Positions 8,150 to 16,312 of a stretch of DNA of 64,000 nucleotides are shown one piece after another. Under the pieces are notes generated by a model. It was given only the letters and a program-made list of their open reading frames with translations. It ran no database searches and was not told the origin of the DNA. The stretch covers positions 1-64,000 of the forward strand of contig JAMOUT010000057.1 of the NCBI GenBank assembly GCA_027061995.1, in the 5' to 3' direction. The DNA comes from Candidatus Aminicenantota bacterium (GTDB lineage: Bacteria > Acidobacteriota > Aminicenantia > JAMOAD01). Every line of letters begins with the position of its first letter. Position 1 is the stretch's first letter. The translations under genes and the position numbers were made by a program.

Positions 8150-8255
8150 AGAGAGCTTGGAGGCTTGTTTTGCAAGAGCTTAGTGGCTTTGATAGCTGAA
8201 AGCCCCAAAGGCGGCCTTGAAGGCTTGGAAGCTTGTGGCTTTAAGCTTCATTATA
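8150..8255. repeat. AGCTT/GGCTT-rich intergenic repeat patch
   Basis: Iterated GGCTT, GAGCTT and GGAAGCTT units in the gap between the oxidoreductase and the TPR gene. GGCTTTAAGCTTC at 8237-8249 is the exact reverse complement of 1099-1111. An 82-codon frame reads through it but has no ribosome binding site and overlaps the real gene, so I do not call it. Confidence 0.55.
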
Positions 8256-8304
8256 GGGTTAATAAAAAAATACAAACACTATTGATGAACATATCCGTTA
8301 TTTA

Positions 8305-8313
8305 TGATAAAAT
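8305..8313 (+). promoter_or_regulatory. Extended -10 element of the housekeeping operon
   Basis: TGA-TAAAAT (8305-8313) is an extended -10 box (TGn plus 5 of 6 matches). The ATG at 8319 follows after 5 bases, the same geometry as other leaderless starts in this window. No good -35 is seen at 17 bases, which extended -10 promoters can tolerate. Confidence 0.4.
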
Positions 8314-8318
8314 TAGCA

Positions 8319-10658
8319 ATGCGATTATTTTTATTATTTTCTTTGTTAAATTTGATGGTGCCCCAAAAAGTTATAATGGATTATTCAGATTACGGATGGG
8401 CTGTCTTTCTTGATAAAGTGGGGGAACATAGAGCGGCAAAAGATATTCTTTTAAAACATAAAGAAAAAGATCAGTTTTATTATAATAAACTCGGTGAATT
8501 TGAGAGGGTAAATTATGATAAATCCCTTTATTATTTTAAAAAGGGGGAAAGAATTGATCCCGCCGAACCTGTTATTATAAAAAACATGGGAAAAACCTAT
8601 TTTTTCCTTTTTTTTAAGACAAAAAAAAATTCGGATATAGAGAATGCAAAAAAATATTTTAAAAGATATCTTAAAACGGATAAAACCGATTTTTTTGTTA
8701 ATTATCTTTATGGTGAATCCCTGAAATTTACGGGAGAGATAACAAAAGGGGTGGAATATTTAATAAACGCCTATCAGATCAATCCTTCATCCCGTATTTT
8801 AAAGGAGATTATAAGTATCAAATTGTCTTTAAAAGATTATTTTTGGATTATATTAAAATACAAGCAATTCAAATTATTTGATTATTTAAGTGAAAAAGAG
8901 TTGGATAAGATTCTTGAATTCATAGAGCGGCTTAAAATAAAAACAACGGATAAAGATTATGATAAAATCAAGCAATTTGTAAATGCTGTTAAGCCTAACG
9001 GGAATCTTAATATCCTGAAAAAATTAATAATTATCAATTTTAAAAATAAAAATTATTCTAAAGTTGTAAATATATATAGAAAAAACAAAAAACTGTTTGA
9101 AGAAACAAAACCTCCGTCAATAGTAAGGTTTTATCTTTTTTCTCTCTATTATTCTGAAAATTATTATGAATTATCAAAGGAAATTAATAAAAGATTCAGA
9201 GAGAATCCTGATTCTGCATTTTTAAAATATCTGTTATCAAGATATTATTATAGACTCGGTTATAAAAAATTACCATTTATATTCATTCGTAATATAGAGA
9301 AACCATCTTTTATCTCCGATGAATTTTATAATGATTATAAAACTCTTGTTAAAATAAGATATTGGTTAGCCGAAAAGGATCGAAATAAATTAAAAAATAT
9401 TTTAACTCGGGTTATGAAATCCGGAAAGATTAAAAAAAGTTCTCTTTTGCTGAAAATCAATATATTAAAAGCAGCTTTATTTATAAATGAAGAGAGAGTT
9501 ATTAAAAATCTTTTAAAAGAAAACAACAGGTATTTTAAGATTATATATCTTTGTAATAATAGTAAATCCGATGATATATTAAGATACATAGAATCAAATA
9601 AAAGAGAGGCTACCGTTGTTTTAAATGAATTGATAAACAACGGGAGAATTGGTATTTTGAATGATATCCTTAAAAAAATCGATAAACAAACTCTTAAACC
9701 GGAGCAATATGATTTTTTTACTGGAAGATATTATGAGCTTTCGGGAAAATATAAAAAAGCTTATAAATATTATGAGAAAACCATTGATAAAAACAGTTCC
9801 TTATCATATCTTAATTATTATACTTATTTTTCTTTACAACATAATTTTAAGATTAAACACAAAGAAGAAATTATTGATAAGTTTATTAAAGAGGGAAAAA
9901 CAGCGGCTGTTTATGATACTCTCGGATTATTACTGTTAAAGGCAAACCAAAAGAGAAAAGGGGAAAAATATCTGCTTAAAGCTTATATATTTACCCCTGA
10001 AGACAAGCTTATCAAAATGCATCTTGCGGATTATTATTATAGTATTGAAAATTATAAAAAAGCCCTGTATTTTTATAAAAAATCCTTTGAAGGGGAGTGT
10101 TTTACCGATGAATATAATCAGAACAGGGAAAGAATTAAAAAAAGGGTAAAAGAGTTAAAAAAAATGGATTTTAATATTGATAATTATTATGGTTTATACT
10201 CGGTTAAAATCTATTCGCAAGGAAAAGTAAACCCTTTAAGGCTAAAAATAAAATATGACGGCAATCATCTGTTGTTAAGCTTTTACCATTTCCCCATGAC
10301 AAAGATGGCTGATATATATACTAACGGAGACACTTATTTTATTAATTATCGGGAGAAAAGATTTTATGAGGGACGGTTCTCGGGAATACTTGAAAATATA
10401 ATAGGCATTGATATTAACAAGGATGATATTCTCAATCTTTTCGGGATTAAAGCCGGGATAAATTTCATCCCTTATAAAGAGATTGAGATTAACTCTTATA
10501 AAAAGGGTTTTCCCGAGAAAATAGAGATTAAAGGGGAAAACATAAGGATACGGATTAAACTATTAAAATTTAATATTAAAAGAAAGATAATCATCAAGCA
10601 ACCTAATACCGATAATTTTAATGAAGTTTTTGATGCTATGGAGGTGATTGGTGAATAG
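8319..10658 (+). CDS. Tetratricopeptide-repeat protein, probably envelope-exposed
   Basis: A protein of about 779 residues made mainly of TPR-like helical pairs (for example the region around YYFKKGERIDPAEPVIIKNMG and AYKYYEKTIDKNSSLSYLNY), ending in a beta-rich domain of about 170 residues. I know no named family for the whole. The start at 8319 gives a short hydrophobic leader (MRLFLLFSLLNLM). The frame could begin at 8304, but that ATG overlaps the -10 box, so 8319 is preferred. The C-terminal domain (about the last 160 residues, with IDINKDDILNLFG) resembles the DUF4292/LolA-like fold of lipoprotein-handling proteins, which would suit an envelope role, but this is tentative. It is the first gene of a long operon with ispE, prs, translation genes and dnaB; its stop overlaps the ispE start. 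Confidence 0.7.
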   Translation: MRLFLLFSLLNLMVPQKVIMDYSDYGWAVFLDKVGEHRAAKDILLKHKEKDQFYYNKLGEFERVNYDKSLYYFKKGERIDPAEPVIIKNMGKTYFFLFFKTKKNSDIENAKKYFKRYLKTDKTDFFVNYLYGESLKFTGEITKGVEYLINAYQINPSSRILKEIISIKLSLKDYFWIILKYKQFKLFDYLSEKELDKILEFIERLKIKTTDKDYDKIKQFVNAVKPNGNLNILKKLIIINFKNKNYSKVVNIYRKNKKLFEETKPPSIVRFYLFSLYYSENYYELSKEINKRFRENPDSAFLKYLLSRYYYRLGYKKLPFIFIRNIEKPSFISDEFYNDYKTLVKIRYWLAEKDRNKLKNILTRVMKSGKIKKSSLLLKINILKAALFINEERVIKNLLKENNRYFKIIYLCNNSKSDDILRYIESNKREATVVLNELINNGRIGILNDILKKIDKQTLKPEQYDFFTGRYYELSGKYKKAYKYYEKTIDKNSSLSYLNYYTYFSLQHNFKIKHKEEIIDKFIKEGKTAAVYDTLGLLLLKANQKRKGEKYLLKAYIFTPEDKLIKMHLADYYYSIENYKKALYFYKKSFEGECFTDEYNQNRERIKKRVKELKKMDFNIDNYYGLYSVKIYSQGKVNPLRLKIKYDGNHLLLSFYHFPMTKMADIYTNGDTYFINYREKRFYEGRFSGILENIIGIDINKDDILNLFGIKAGINFIPYKEIEINSYKKGFPEKIEIKGENIRIRIKLLKFNIKRKIIIKQPNTDNFNEVFDAMEVIGE

Positions 10659-11568
10659 AATAGAGTTTTTATCCTATGCTAAACTGAATCTTTTTCTTGA
10701 AGTCATAAGAAAGATGGAGGATGGTTATCATGAGATATTCACCCTTTTTCAGACAATCTCACTTGCGGATAAGATAATAGTGGAAAAAACAGATAGGGAA
10801 AATGAGATTGTTTTTAAAAACATTGATATCCCTCTTGATGAAAATAATACTGTTCAAAAAGTTATAGAATTACTTAAAATTAAAAAAGGGATAAAGATAA
10901 TTATTGAAAAAAATATCCCTGTCGGAGCGGGTCTCGGCGGAGGAAGTTCTAATGCGGGTGCTTTACTCCTCGCTTTAAATAATTTTTTAGAGCTTAACCT
11001 TTCTTTTGATAAACTATGGACTCTATCAAGAAAAATCGGAGCTGATGTTCCCTTTTTTTTGTTCGGTGGAACAGCTATCGGGCTTAACAGGGGAGATATC
11101 ATTGTCCCTGTTAAACCTCTTGAAAAAAAGGTTTTTATGCTGAAAACTCCCGATATAAAAGTTTCAACTAAGATGATTTATCAAAACTTGACAGAATACG
11201 GAGATAAAAGTAAAATATATGCCTATTTTTTGAGTGAAAATTTTAATAATTTTTATAATAGGTTGGAACAGAATAGTTTTATTTTATATCCGATTTTAGG
11301 AGAGATTAAAGAAAAGATGAGTGAATTTTGTGATTTTGTTTTAATGAGTGGCAGTGGTTCCACTATCTTCGGCGGATTTGAAGATAGGGAAACCGCAGAA
11401 AAATATTTGAATGGAATGGAAGAGGTTTCTCTTTTTGATGCGATAGACAGAGATACTTATTATAAAAATAGTGGGGCGTCGCCAAGCGGCAAGGCATCGG
11501 TTTTTGGAGCCGACATTCGGAGGTTCGAATCCTCCCGCCCCAATTCCGAAAAAAGGGGAGACTTATAA
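10651..11568 (+). CDS. ispE: 4-diphosphocytidyl-2-C-methyl-D-erythritol kinase (IspE)
   Basis: GHMP-family kinase of the MEP isoprenoid pathway, phosphorylating CDP-methylerythritol in the cytoplasm. The ATP-binding motif PVGAGLGGGSSNAG lies near residues 90-103, the N-terminal SYAKLNLFLEV and the C-terminal SGSGSTIFGGF are family signatures. GGAGG sits 6 bases before GTG 10651; TTG 10648 is also in frame but too close to it. The protein would be 305 residues. The last 32 or so are encoded by a complete tRNA-Gln gene on the same strand (11472-11543) and its 3' flank, so they are not ancestral kinase sequence; the recognisable domain ends near FDAIDRD. The stop TAA overlaps the prs ATG. RNase P cutting of the tRNA would leave an ispE message without a stop codon. 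Confidence 0.95.
   Translation: MNRIEFLSYAKLNLFLEVIRKMEDGYHEIFTLFQTISLADKIIVEKTDRENEIVFKNIDIPLDENNTVQKVIELLKIKKGIKIIIEKNIPVGAGLGGGSSNAGALLLALNNFLELNLSFDKLWTLSRKIGADVPFFLFGGTAIGLNRGDIIVPVKPLEKKVFMLKTPDIKVSTKMIYQNLTEYGDKSKIYAYFLSENFNNFYNRLEQNSFILYPILGEIKEKMSEFCDFVLMSGSGSTIFGGFEDRETAEKYLNGMEEVSLFDAIDRDTYYKNSGASPSGKASVFGADIRRFESSRPNSEKRGDL
11435..11463 (+). promoter_or_regulatory. Possible tRNA-Gln promoter inside ispE
   Basis: TTGATG (11435-11440), a 17-base spacer and TATTAT (11458-11463). The predicted start falls at about 11469-11472, essentially the first base of the tRNA. The match is moderate, and the bases are also codons of ispE. Confidence 0.4.
11472..11543 (+). tRNA. trnQ: tRNA-Gln (anticodon TTG), embedded in ispE
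   Basis: The full cloverleaf can be folded by hand. The acceptor stem TGGGGCG pairs with CGCCCCA, the D arm is GCC-AAGCGGCAA-GGC, the anticodon stem TCGGT/GCCGA holds loop TTTTGGA with anticodon TTG, and the T arm is GGAGG-TTCGAAT-CCTCC. The U1-A72 pair and the D-arm sequence match the known E. coli tRNA-Gln(TTG) pattern. CCA is not encoded; the discriminator base is A. The gene lies entirely within the ispE reading frame, on the same strand, 24 bases before prs. Confidence 0.95.
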
Positions 11569-12515
11569 TGAGATTCACAAAGATAAAGATGTTCGCCGGT
11601 TCTTCAAATACTGAGCTTGCTAATAAAATCGGACATTATCTTGATATCCCTTTGGGCAAACAGCTTTTAACAACCTTTTCCGACGGTGAGATAAGATATC
11701 AAATCCTTGAAAATATAAGGGGGGCTGATATATTTACTTTTCAATCATTGTCAACTGATGTTAATTTTCATCTTATGGAACTTTTAATAATGGGAGATGC
11801 TGTCCGAAGAGCTTCCGGCGGTAGAATAACAGCTGTTATCCCTTATTACGGGTATGCAAGGCAGGATAGAAAGGACAGGCCGAGAGTTCCGATAACAAGC
11901 CGATTAATAGCTGATTTAATTGTTGCGGCGGGTTTTGACAGGGTTCTTACGGTTGATTTGCATGCGCCTCAGATACAAGGATTTTTTAATATCCCTCTTG
12001 ATAATCTTATGGCGGCTCCTCTTTTAATAGAGCATCTTGAAAGAATGGATATAGAGGGGGATGTTGTAATTGTTTCCCCTGATGCCGGTGGTGTTGAAAG
12101 AGCAAGAGCTTTTGCCGAAAAATTAGGGGCGTATCTTGCCATAGTTGATAAAAGAAGGTATGAGCCCAATAAAGCCGAATTAAGACATATTATAGGAAAA
12201 GTAAAAGATAAGATTGCCATAATTGTTGATGATATAGTTGATACTGCGGGAACACTTACAAATACTGTTGAAGCGCTTCTCAGGAAAGGTGCTAAAAAAG
12301 TTTACGCTGTTACAACCCATGCCGTTTTATCAGGCCCTGCTATTGAAAGAATTAAAAAATCGAATATTGAAAAACTGATTGTTACGGATACGGTTCCTTT
12401 GAGCGAAGAGGGAAAAAAATGTGAAAAGATAGAGGTTTTATCAATAAATCCGCTTCTCGGAGAAGCTATTAGAAGCATTCATGAAGAGACCTCTGTAAGT
12501 AGATTATTTTTATAA
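11568..12515 (+). CDS. prs: Ribose-phosphate pyrophosphokinase (PRPP synthetase)
   Basis: A 315-residue cytoplasmic enzyme making PRPP from ribose 5-phosphate and ATP for nucleotide, His and Trp synthesis. The length matches class I enzymes. Visible signatures are KMFAGSSNTELA at the start, YYGYARQDRK (the flexible catalytic loop), the divalent-cation region VDLHAPQIQGFF, and the PRPP-binding loop VDDIVDTAGT at about residues 219-228. GGGGAG lies 9 bases before the ATG, which overlaps the ispE stop. The prs-rplY-pth order is a classic neighbourhood. Because a tRNA lies directly upstream, mature prs mRNA probably begins at the tRNA 3' processing site. Confidence 0.98.
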   Translation: MRFTKIKMFAGSSNTELANKIGHYLDIPLGKQLLTTFSDGEIRYQILENIRGADIFTFQSLSTDVNFHLMELLIMGDAVRRASGGRITAVIPYYGYARQDRKDRPRVPITSRLIADLIVAAGFDRVLTVDLHAPQIQGFFNIPLDNLMAAPLLIEHLERMDIEGDVVIVSPDAGGVERARAFAEKLGAYLAIVDKRRYEPNKAELRHIIGKVKDKIAIIVDDIVDTAGTLTNTVEALLRKGAKKVYAVTTHAVLSGPAIERIKKSNIEKLIVTDTVPLSEEGKKCEKIEVLSINPLLGEAIRSIHEETSVSRLFL

Positions 12516-12534
12516 ATTATAAAGGAGTTGAAAA

Positions 12535-13203
12535 ATGGAGTATAAAATTACCGCTGAATTAAGAGAAAAAACAGGGAAAGAGATTTCAAAACAATTAAGA
12601 AAAGAAAATTTTATTCCCGCTGTTCTATATGGAGAGAAAAAAGATAGCATTGCTTTGTCCGTTAAAGTTGATGATATTAAAGAGGTATTAAAGTCTGAAA
12701 GAGGTGTTAACCAACCTTTGAGGCTCAAATACGGGAAAAAGACTGAAGATGCTATGATTTATGAGCTCCAATATGATTATCTCGGAAGGGATATTATCCA
12801 TATTGATTTTCTTAGGGTTGACCTTGACAAACCTGTTGATATTACTGTTCCTATCCATCTTATCGGAACACCCGTAGGTGTAAAACAAGAGGACGGGCTT
12901 CTTGATTTTGTTACAAGAGAAATTGATCTTTCCTGTCTGCCTAAAGATATTATTAATAATATTGAGGTAGATATAAGTGAACTTCATGTCGGACAATCGG
13001 TTAAAGTTCAGGATATTGAGCTTGACGAAAGATATCAAATTGTTACCGATCCTTCCGTGGTTATTGCAACGGTTTCTTCGCATGCAGCGGAAGAGGTAGC
13101 GGAAGAGGAAGAAGTTGAGGAGACAGAGGAAGAAGCAGCCGCAGCAGGAACGGAATCCGAAGCAAAAGAGGGTGAAAAATCTGCTTCCGAGGAAAAGGAA
13201 TAA
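12535..13203 (+). CDS. rplY: 50S ribosomal protein L25 (Ctc form)
   Basis: A 222-residue long-form L25/Ctc protein. Residues 1-95 are the 5S rRNA-binding L25 beta-barrel domain, and residues about 95-185 are the C-terminal TL5-type domain (VDITVPIHLIGTPVGVKQEDG and following). The final 40 residues are an extremely acidic Glu/Ala tail, which is common in this family. AAGGAG lies 8-9 bases before the ATG. It follows prs by 19 bases and precedes pth, the order found in many bacteria. Homologues stabilise 5S rRNA in the large subunit, and the Ctc form is stress-linked in Bacillus. Confidence 0.97.
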   Translation: MEYKITAELREKTGKEISKQLRKENFIPAVLYGEKKDSIALSVKVDDIKEVLKSERGVNQPLRLKYGKKTEDAMIYELQYDYLGRDIIHIDFLRVDLDKPVDITVPIHLIGTPVGVKQEDGLLDFVTREIDLSCLPKDIINNIEVDISELHVGQSVKVQDIELDERYQIVTDPSVVIATVSSHAAEEVAEEEEVEETEEEAAAAGTESEAKEGEKSASEEKE

Positions 13204-13209
13204 CGATAG

Positions 13210-13824
13210 GTGTTTTTCTTTGGTTTGGGAAATCCCGGAGATGAATATAGACAAACAAGGCACAATACCGGATTTCTTGCCGTGGAATATATTGCGGATA
13301 AAATGAAAACAGATATAAATAAACTTAAATTCAACTCTTTATACGGAACATTCAAACACAAAGGGGAGGAACATTATCTTATTAAACCTTTAACTTATAT
13401 GAATCTGTCGGGAGATGCAGTTAAAAAGTGGAGTTCTTCCAAAAAGATTGATTCAAAAAAAATAATGGTTATTTATGATGATATAGATTTACCCGTAGGT
13501 TCTTTCAGAATCAGGAAGAATGGAAGTGCGGGGACACATAAAGGGATGATTTCCATAACTGAAAAACTCGGGACAAATGATTTTCCGAGAATAAGAATCG
13601 GGATAAAAGGGGATGAAAAATATTATGATCTTGCAAAATTTGTTTTATCCGATTTTAAAAAAGATGAGTTTGAAGAGATTAGAAAAGTTATTAATATTAT
13701 TCCCGATGTTATTATGGATATGCTTAATCTCGGAATTGAAAAAACCATGACAAAATATAATAAAAAAACCTTGCTCCTTCCTGAAAAGGAGGGGGCTGAT
13801 AAACCAAAAGGAGGAGAAATATGA
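13210..13824 (+). CDS. pth: Peptidyl-tRNA hydrolase
   Basis: A 204-residue enzyme that releases peptides from prematurely dropped peptidyl-tRNA. The start FFFGLGNPGDEYRQTRHNTG carries the catalytic His in RHNTG, the Asn in YMNLSG, and the Asp in the DDIDLPVG stretch; GSAGTHKGM matches the family's GGxxGHNG loop but with Thr-His instead of Gly-His. The start is GTG at 13210; AAGGAA lies 10 or more bases upstream and the preceding stop only 6 bases away, so translation may be coupled to rplY. The rpsF start overlaps its end by 4 bases. The function would be useful in a cell that generates non-stop ispE messages. Confidence 0.96.
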   Translation: MFFFGLGNPGDEYRQTRHNTGFLAVEYIADKMKTDINKLKFNSLYGTFKHKGEEHYLIKPLTYMNLSGDAVKKWSSSKKIDSKKIMVIYDDIDLPVGSFRIRKNGSAGTHKGMISITEKLGTNDFPRIRIGIKGDEKYYDLAKFVLSDFKKDEFEEIRKVINIIPDVIMDMLNLGIEKTMTKYNKKTLLLPEKEGADKPKGGEI

Positions 13825-14180
13825 TTAATTATGAACTTTTGTTCATCATGAAGCCTAATTTATCTGATGAAGAAAGGAAAAAAATTGTGGACATTATCAA
13901 AAACATCATTGTTGAAAATGGCGGAGAGATTACGAGAGAAGAAGATTGGGGAAAAAGAACTCTTGCCTATGAAATTAAAAAGCTTAATGAGGGATACTAT
14001 ACCCTTCTTAATTTTACTTCTAATTCAAAAGTCCCCGGGGAAGTTGAAAAAAGGATGAAGCATACTGAGACCATCTTAAGATGGCTTATAATTAAACTTG
14101 GAAGAGAGTTGAAAAAACCTGATAAATTGGAAAAGAAAAAATCAAAAAAAGCTGAAGTAAAAACAGAGATGGAGATATAG
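13821..14180 (+). CDS. rpsF: 30S ribosomal protein S6
   Basis: A 119-residue S6 protein, with a typical beginning NYELLFIMKPNLSDEE and the core WGKRTLAYEIKKLNEGYY, forming the ferredoxin-like fold that pairs with S18 on the small subunit platform. The last 25 residues are a Lys-rich extension. GGAGG lies shortly before the ATG, which overlaps the pth stop by 4 bases. In most bacteria ssb sits between rpsF and rpsR; here rpsR follows directly after 6 bases, so ssb must be elsewhere. Confidence 0.97.
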   Translation: MINYELLFIMKPNLSDEERKKIVDIIKNIIVENGGEITREEDWGKRTLAYEIKKLNEGYYTLLNFTSNSKVPGEVEKRMKHTETILRWLIIKLGRELKKPDKLEKKKSKKAEVKTEMEI

Positions 14181-14186
14181 GAGGAG

Positions 14187-14441
14187 ATGATGGAGAGAAG
14201 AAACACAAAAAAATCACAAAAAAATTATTTTTTTCAGAGAAAAAAATATTGTTGGTTTTGCAAACATAATATGTGGTATATAGATTATAAAGATGTTAAT
14301 CTTTTGAAAAATTATATTCATGAAAATGGAAAAATAATGTCAAGAAGAATAAGCGGCACATGTCATTATCATCAGAAAAGGTTGACCTTGGCTATTAAAA
14401 GAGCGAGACATATGGCTTTATTACCGTTTATTGTTAAATAG
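14187..14441 (+). CDS. rpsR: 30S ribosomal protein S18 (zinc-binding C+ type)
   Basis: An 84-residue S18 protein. The core includes [33 protein letters not shown] and [12 protein letters not shown], all standard. It keeps CWFC and a later C-x-x-H (GTCHYH), a pattern matching the C+ zinc-binding form of S18. The N-terminus is a short basic tail. GGAGG stands just before two adjacent ATG codons (14187 and 14190), either of which could be used. It lies between rpsF and rplI and is co-expressed with its partner S6. Confidence 0.96.
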   Translation: MMERRNTKKSQKNYFFQRKKYCWFCKHNMWYIDYKDVNLLKNYIHENGKIMSRRISGTCHYHQKRLTLAIKRARHMALLPFIVK

Positions 14442-14449
14442 GAGGAAAA

Positions 14450-14899
14450 ATGAAAGTAATATTATTACATGAAATAGAAAATTTAGGTCGAAAAGGTGAG
14501 ATTATCAGAGTAAAGGATGGATATGCAAGAAATTATCTTATCCCCAAAAAGCTTGCATTATATGTTTCAAAATCAAATATCAAGATGATTGAAGAAAGAC
14601 AGAAGAAACTTGAGAAAGAGAGAGAGAAAGAGATTAAAACCGTTGAGGAGTTTAAAGACAGGATTGAGAAATTAAAAGTTGTTATTAAGAAAAAAGCGGG
14701 TGAAGAGGATACTCTTTTCGGTTCCGTAACAAGCTCTGATATTGAGGAGGCTCTTAAAGCCGAAGATATTGAAGTTGAAAAGAAAAATATTATTATTCCC
14801 GAACATATTAAAAAACTCGGAGAATATAAGGTGGATATAAGAATCCATCCCTCGGTAAAAGCTCAACTAAATATAGTTGTTGAAAAAGAGGAAGAATAA
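14450..14899 (+). CDS. rplI: 50S ribosomal protein L9
   Basis: A 149-residue L9. The N-terminal domain MKVILLHEIENLGRKGEI followed by KDGYARNYLIPKKLA is the family signature, a long connecting helix follows (residues about 45-75, Lys/Glu rich), then the C-terminal rRNA-binding domain with LFGSVTSSDI. L9 stabilises the L1 stalk region and supports reading-frame fidelity. GGAGG lies 7 bases before the ATG. dnaB follows after 8 bases, a gene order conserved in many bacteria. Confidence 0.98.
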   Translation: MKVILLHEIENLGRKGEIIRVKDGYARNYLIPKKLALYVSKSNIKMIEERQKKLEKEREKEIKTVEEFKDRIEKLKVVIKKKAGEEDTLFGSVTSSDIEEALKAEDIEVEKKNIIIPEHIKKLGEYKVDIRIHPSVKAQLNIVVEKEEE

Positions 14900-14907
14900 T
14901 CTTTTGA

Positions 14908-16311
14908 ATGGATTCTAAGAAAAGGAAAAAAAAAGATAAAAAGGAGCAATTAAAAGGACTTCCGTCAAGTAAAGAAACAGAAAAAACTGTTCTCGGAGCT
15001 ATCCTAAAAAACAATAGTCTTTTTTTCACAAGTTTCCTGAGCCTTGAAGAGAAAGATTTTTACTTTGAAAGCCATAAGATAGTTTTTAATGCTATAAAAG
15101 AGCTTATTAAAGAGAATGACAGGTGTGATAGTATAAGTCTTAAAGAATACCTTAAAGGTATAGGCAAGATAGATGAGGCGGGAGGGGAATACTATATTAT
15201 AAGCTTGATTGACGGCATCCCTTATCTTGAGTCAATTGACCATTATGTTAAATTTCTAAAACAAAAAAGTATAAAGAGGGAGCTTTATTATCTTGCCGAT
15301 GAGATAATACACGGAGTTACAACCGATCTTATGCCTCATGAAGAGATTCTTGAGAAAACTCAGATAGGACTTTTAAGGATTGCAGAAGGGGGGATTAGCA
15401 AAGGTTTTGTTAAAGTGGGAGATATTCACCATGTTTTTCTTGAGGAGCTTGATAAAAAAAGCAAAGGATATAATGCGGGTCTTGCAACCGGTTTCATAGA
15501 TATTGATAATCGAACGGGGGGTCTTCAGAAACAAAATCTTGTGGTTGTTGCCGGAAGACCGGGGATGGGAAAAACAGCATTTGCTCTTAATATAGCTTAT
15601 AATATTGCAAAAAGAGGGGGGTGTGTCGGGTTCTTTTCTCTCGAAATGAGTAAAGAGGAACTTTATAAAAGGTTAGTATCCATGGAATCTGGAGTTCCTT
15701 CCAATAAAATAAGAGATGCTATTCTAACCAAAGATGAAAAACAAAAAATATTTGATGCGACAAATAAAATTTCCGAGTCAAATATTTTTGTTGATGAGAC
15801 GGGTGGTATTACAATTACCGAACTTACCGCAAGAGCCAAACAGCTTAAGGATTTGTATGATTGTGATTTGTTTGCGATAGATTATATTCAATTGATGAAT
15901 ATGGATAAAACATCTTTCAGATCATCCAGATCAAGAGTTGAAGAAGTTAGCACTATTTCAAGAGGATTAAAAGAGATGGCAAAAGAGCTTAATGTTCCGG
16001 TGATTGCAATCTCTCAATTATCAAGAGCGGTGGAGCAAAGACCGGGAGCGAGAAGACCGAGATTATCTGATTTGAGAGAATCGGGGGCTATTGAACAGGA
16101 TGCTGACCTTGTTATGTTTGTTTACAGACCCGAGATCTATTATCCCGAAGAGGAGATTTTTCAGGGAGTTGCGGAGATTATTATTGCAAAGCACAGAAAC
16201 GGACCTATAGGTTCGGAATTATTAACTTTTCTCGGAGCACTTACGAAATTCACTAATACGGCTCTTCCGAATAAAGATGAGATTTTGGAAGCTATTTCCC
16301 AATTAGGATAA
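14908..16311 (+). CDS. dnaB: Replicative DNA helicase DnaB
   Basis: A 467-residue hexameric replication helicase. The N-terminal helical domain (residues about 20-125) binds primase, and the RecA-like C-terminal domain carries Walker A GRPGMGKTAFALN near residues 216-228, Walker B LFAIDYIQLM, and the arginine-finger and loop region SRAVEQRPGARRPRLSDLRE. Length is normal and there is no intein. The start has only a weak ribosome binding site, so coupling to rplI is likely. Its stop is one base from the stop of the convergent PP2C gene, and the junction GGATAAATTATCC is a small palindrome. Confidence 0.98.
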   Translation: MDSKKRKKKDKKEQLKGLPSSKETEKTVLGAILKNNSLFFTSFLSLEEKDFYFESHKIVFNAIKELIKENDRCDSISLKEYLKGIGKIDEAGGEYYIISLIDGIPYLESIDHYVKFLKQKSIKRELYYLADEIIHGVTTDLMPHEEILEKTQIGLLRIAEGGISKGFVKVGDIHHVFLEELDKKSKGYNAGLATGFIDIDNRTGGLQKQNLVVVAGRPGMGKTAFALNIAYNIAKRGGCVGFFSLEMSKEELYKRLVSMESGVPSNKIRDAILTKDEKQKIFDATNKISESNIFVDETGGITITELTARAKQLKDLYDCDLFAIDYIQLMNMDKTSFRSSRSRVEEVSTISRGLKEMAKELNVPVIAISQLSRAVEQRPGARRPRLSDLRESGAIEQDADLVMFVYRPEIYYPEEEIFQGVAEIIIAKHRNGPIGSELLTFLGALTKFTNTALPNKDEILEAISQLG

Positions 16312-16312
16312 A

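Noticed and set aside
8165-8413. 82-codon plus-strand frame through the repeat patch before the TPR gene
   Set aside because: It reads through repeat units, has no ribosome binding site and overlaps the better supported gene.
12688-13361. Several minus-strand frames opposite rplY and pth
   Set aside because: They mirror the acidic, Glu-rich L25 tail and have no supporting signals.
14187-14441. Small basic frame as spurious
   Set aside because: Comparison of its motifs shows it is the complete ribosomal protein S18, so it was kept as a gene.
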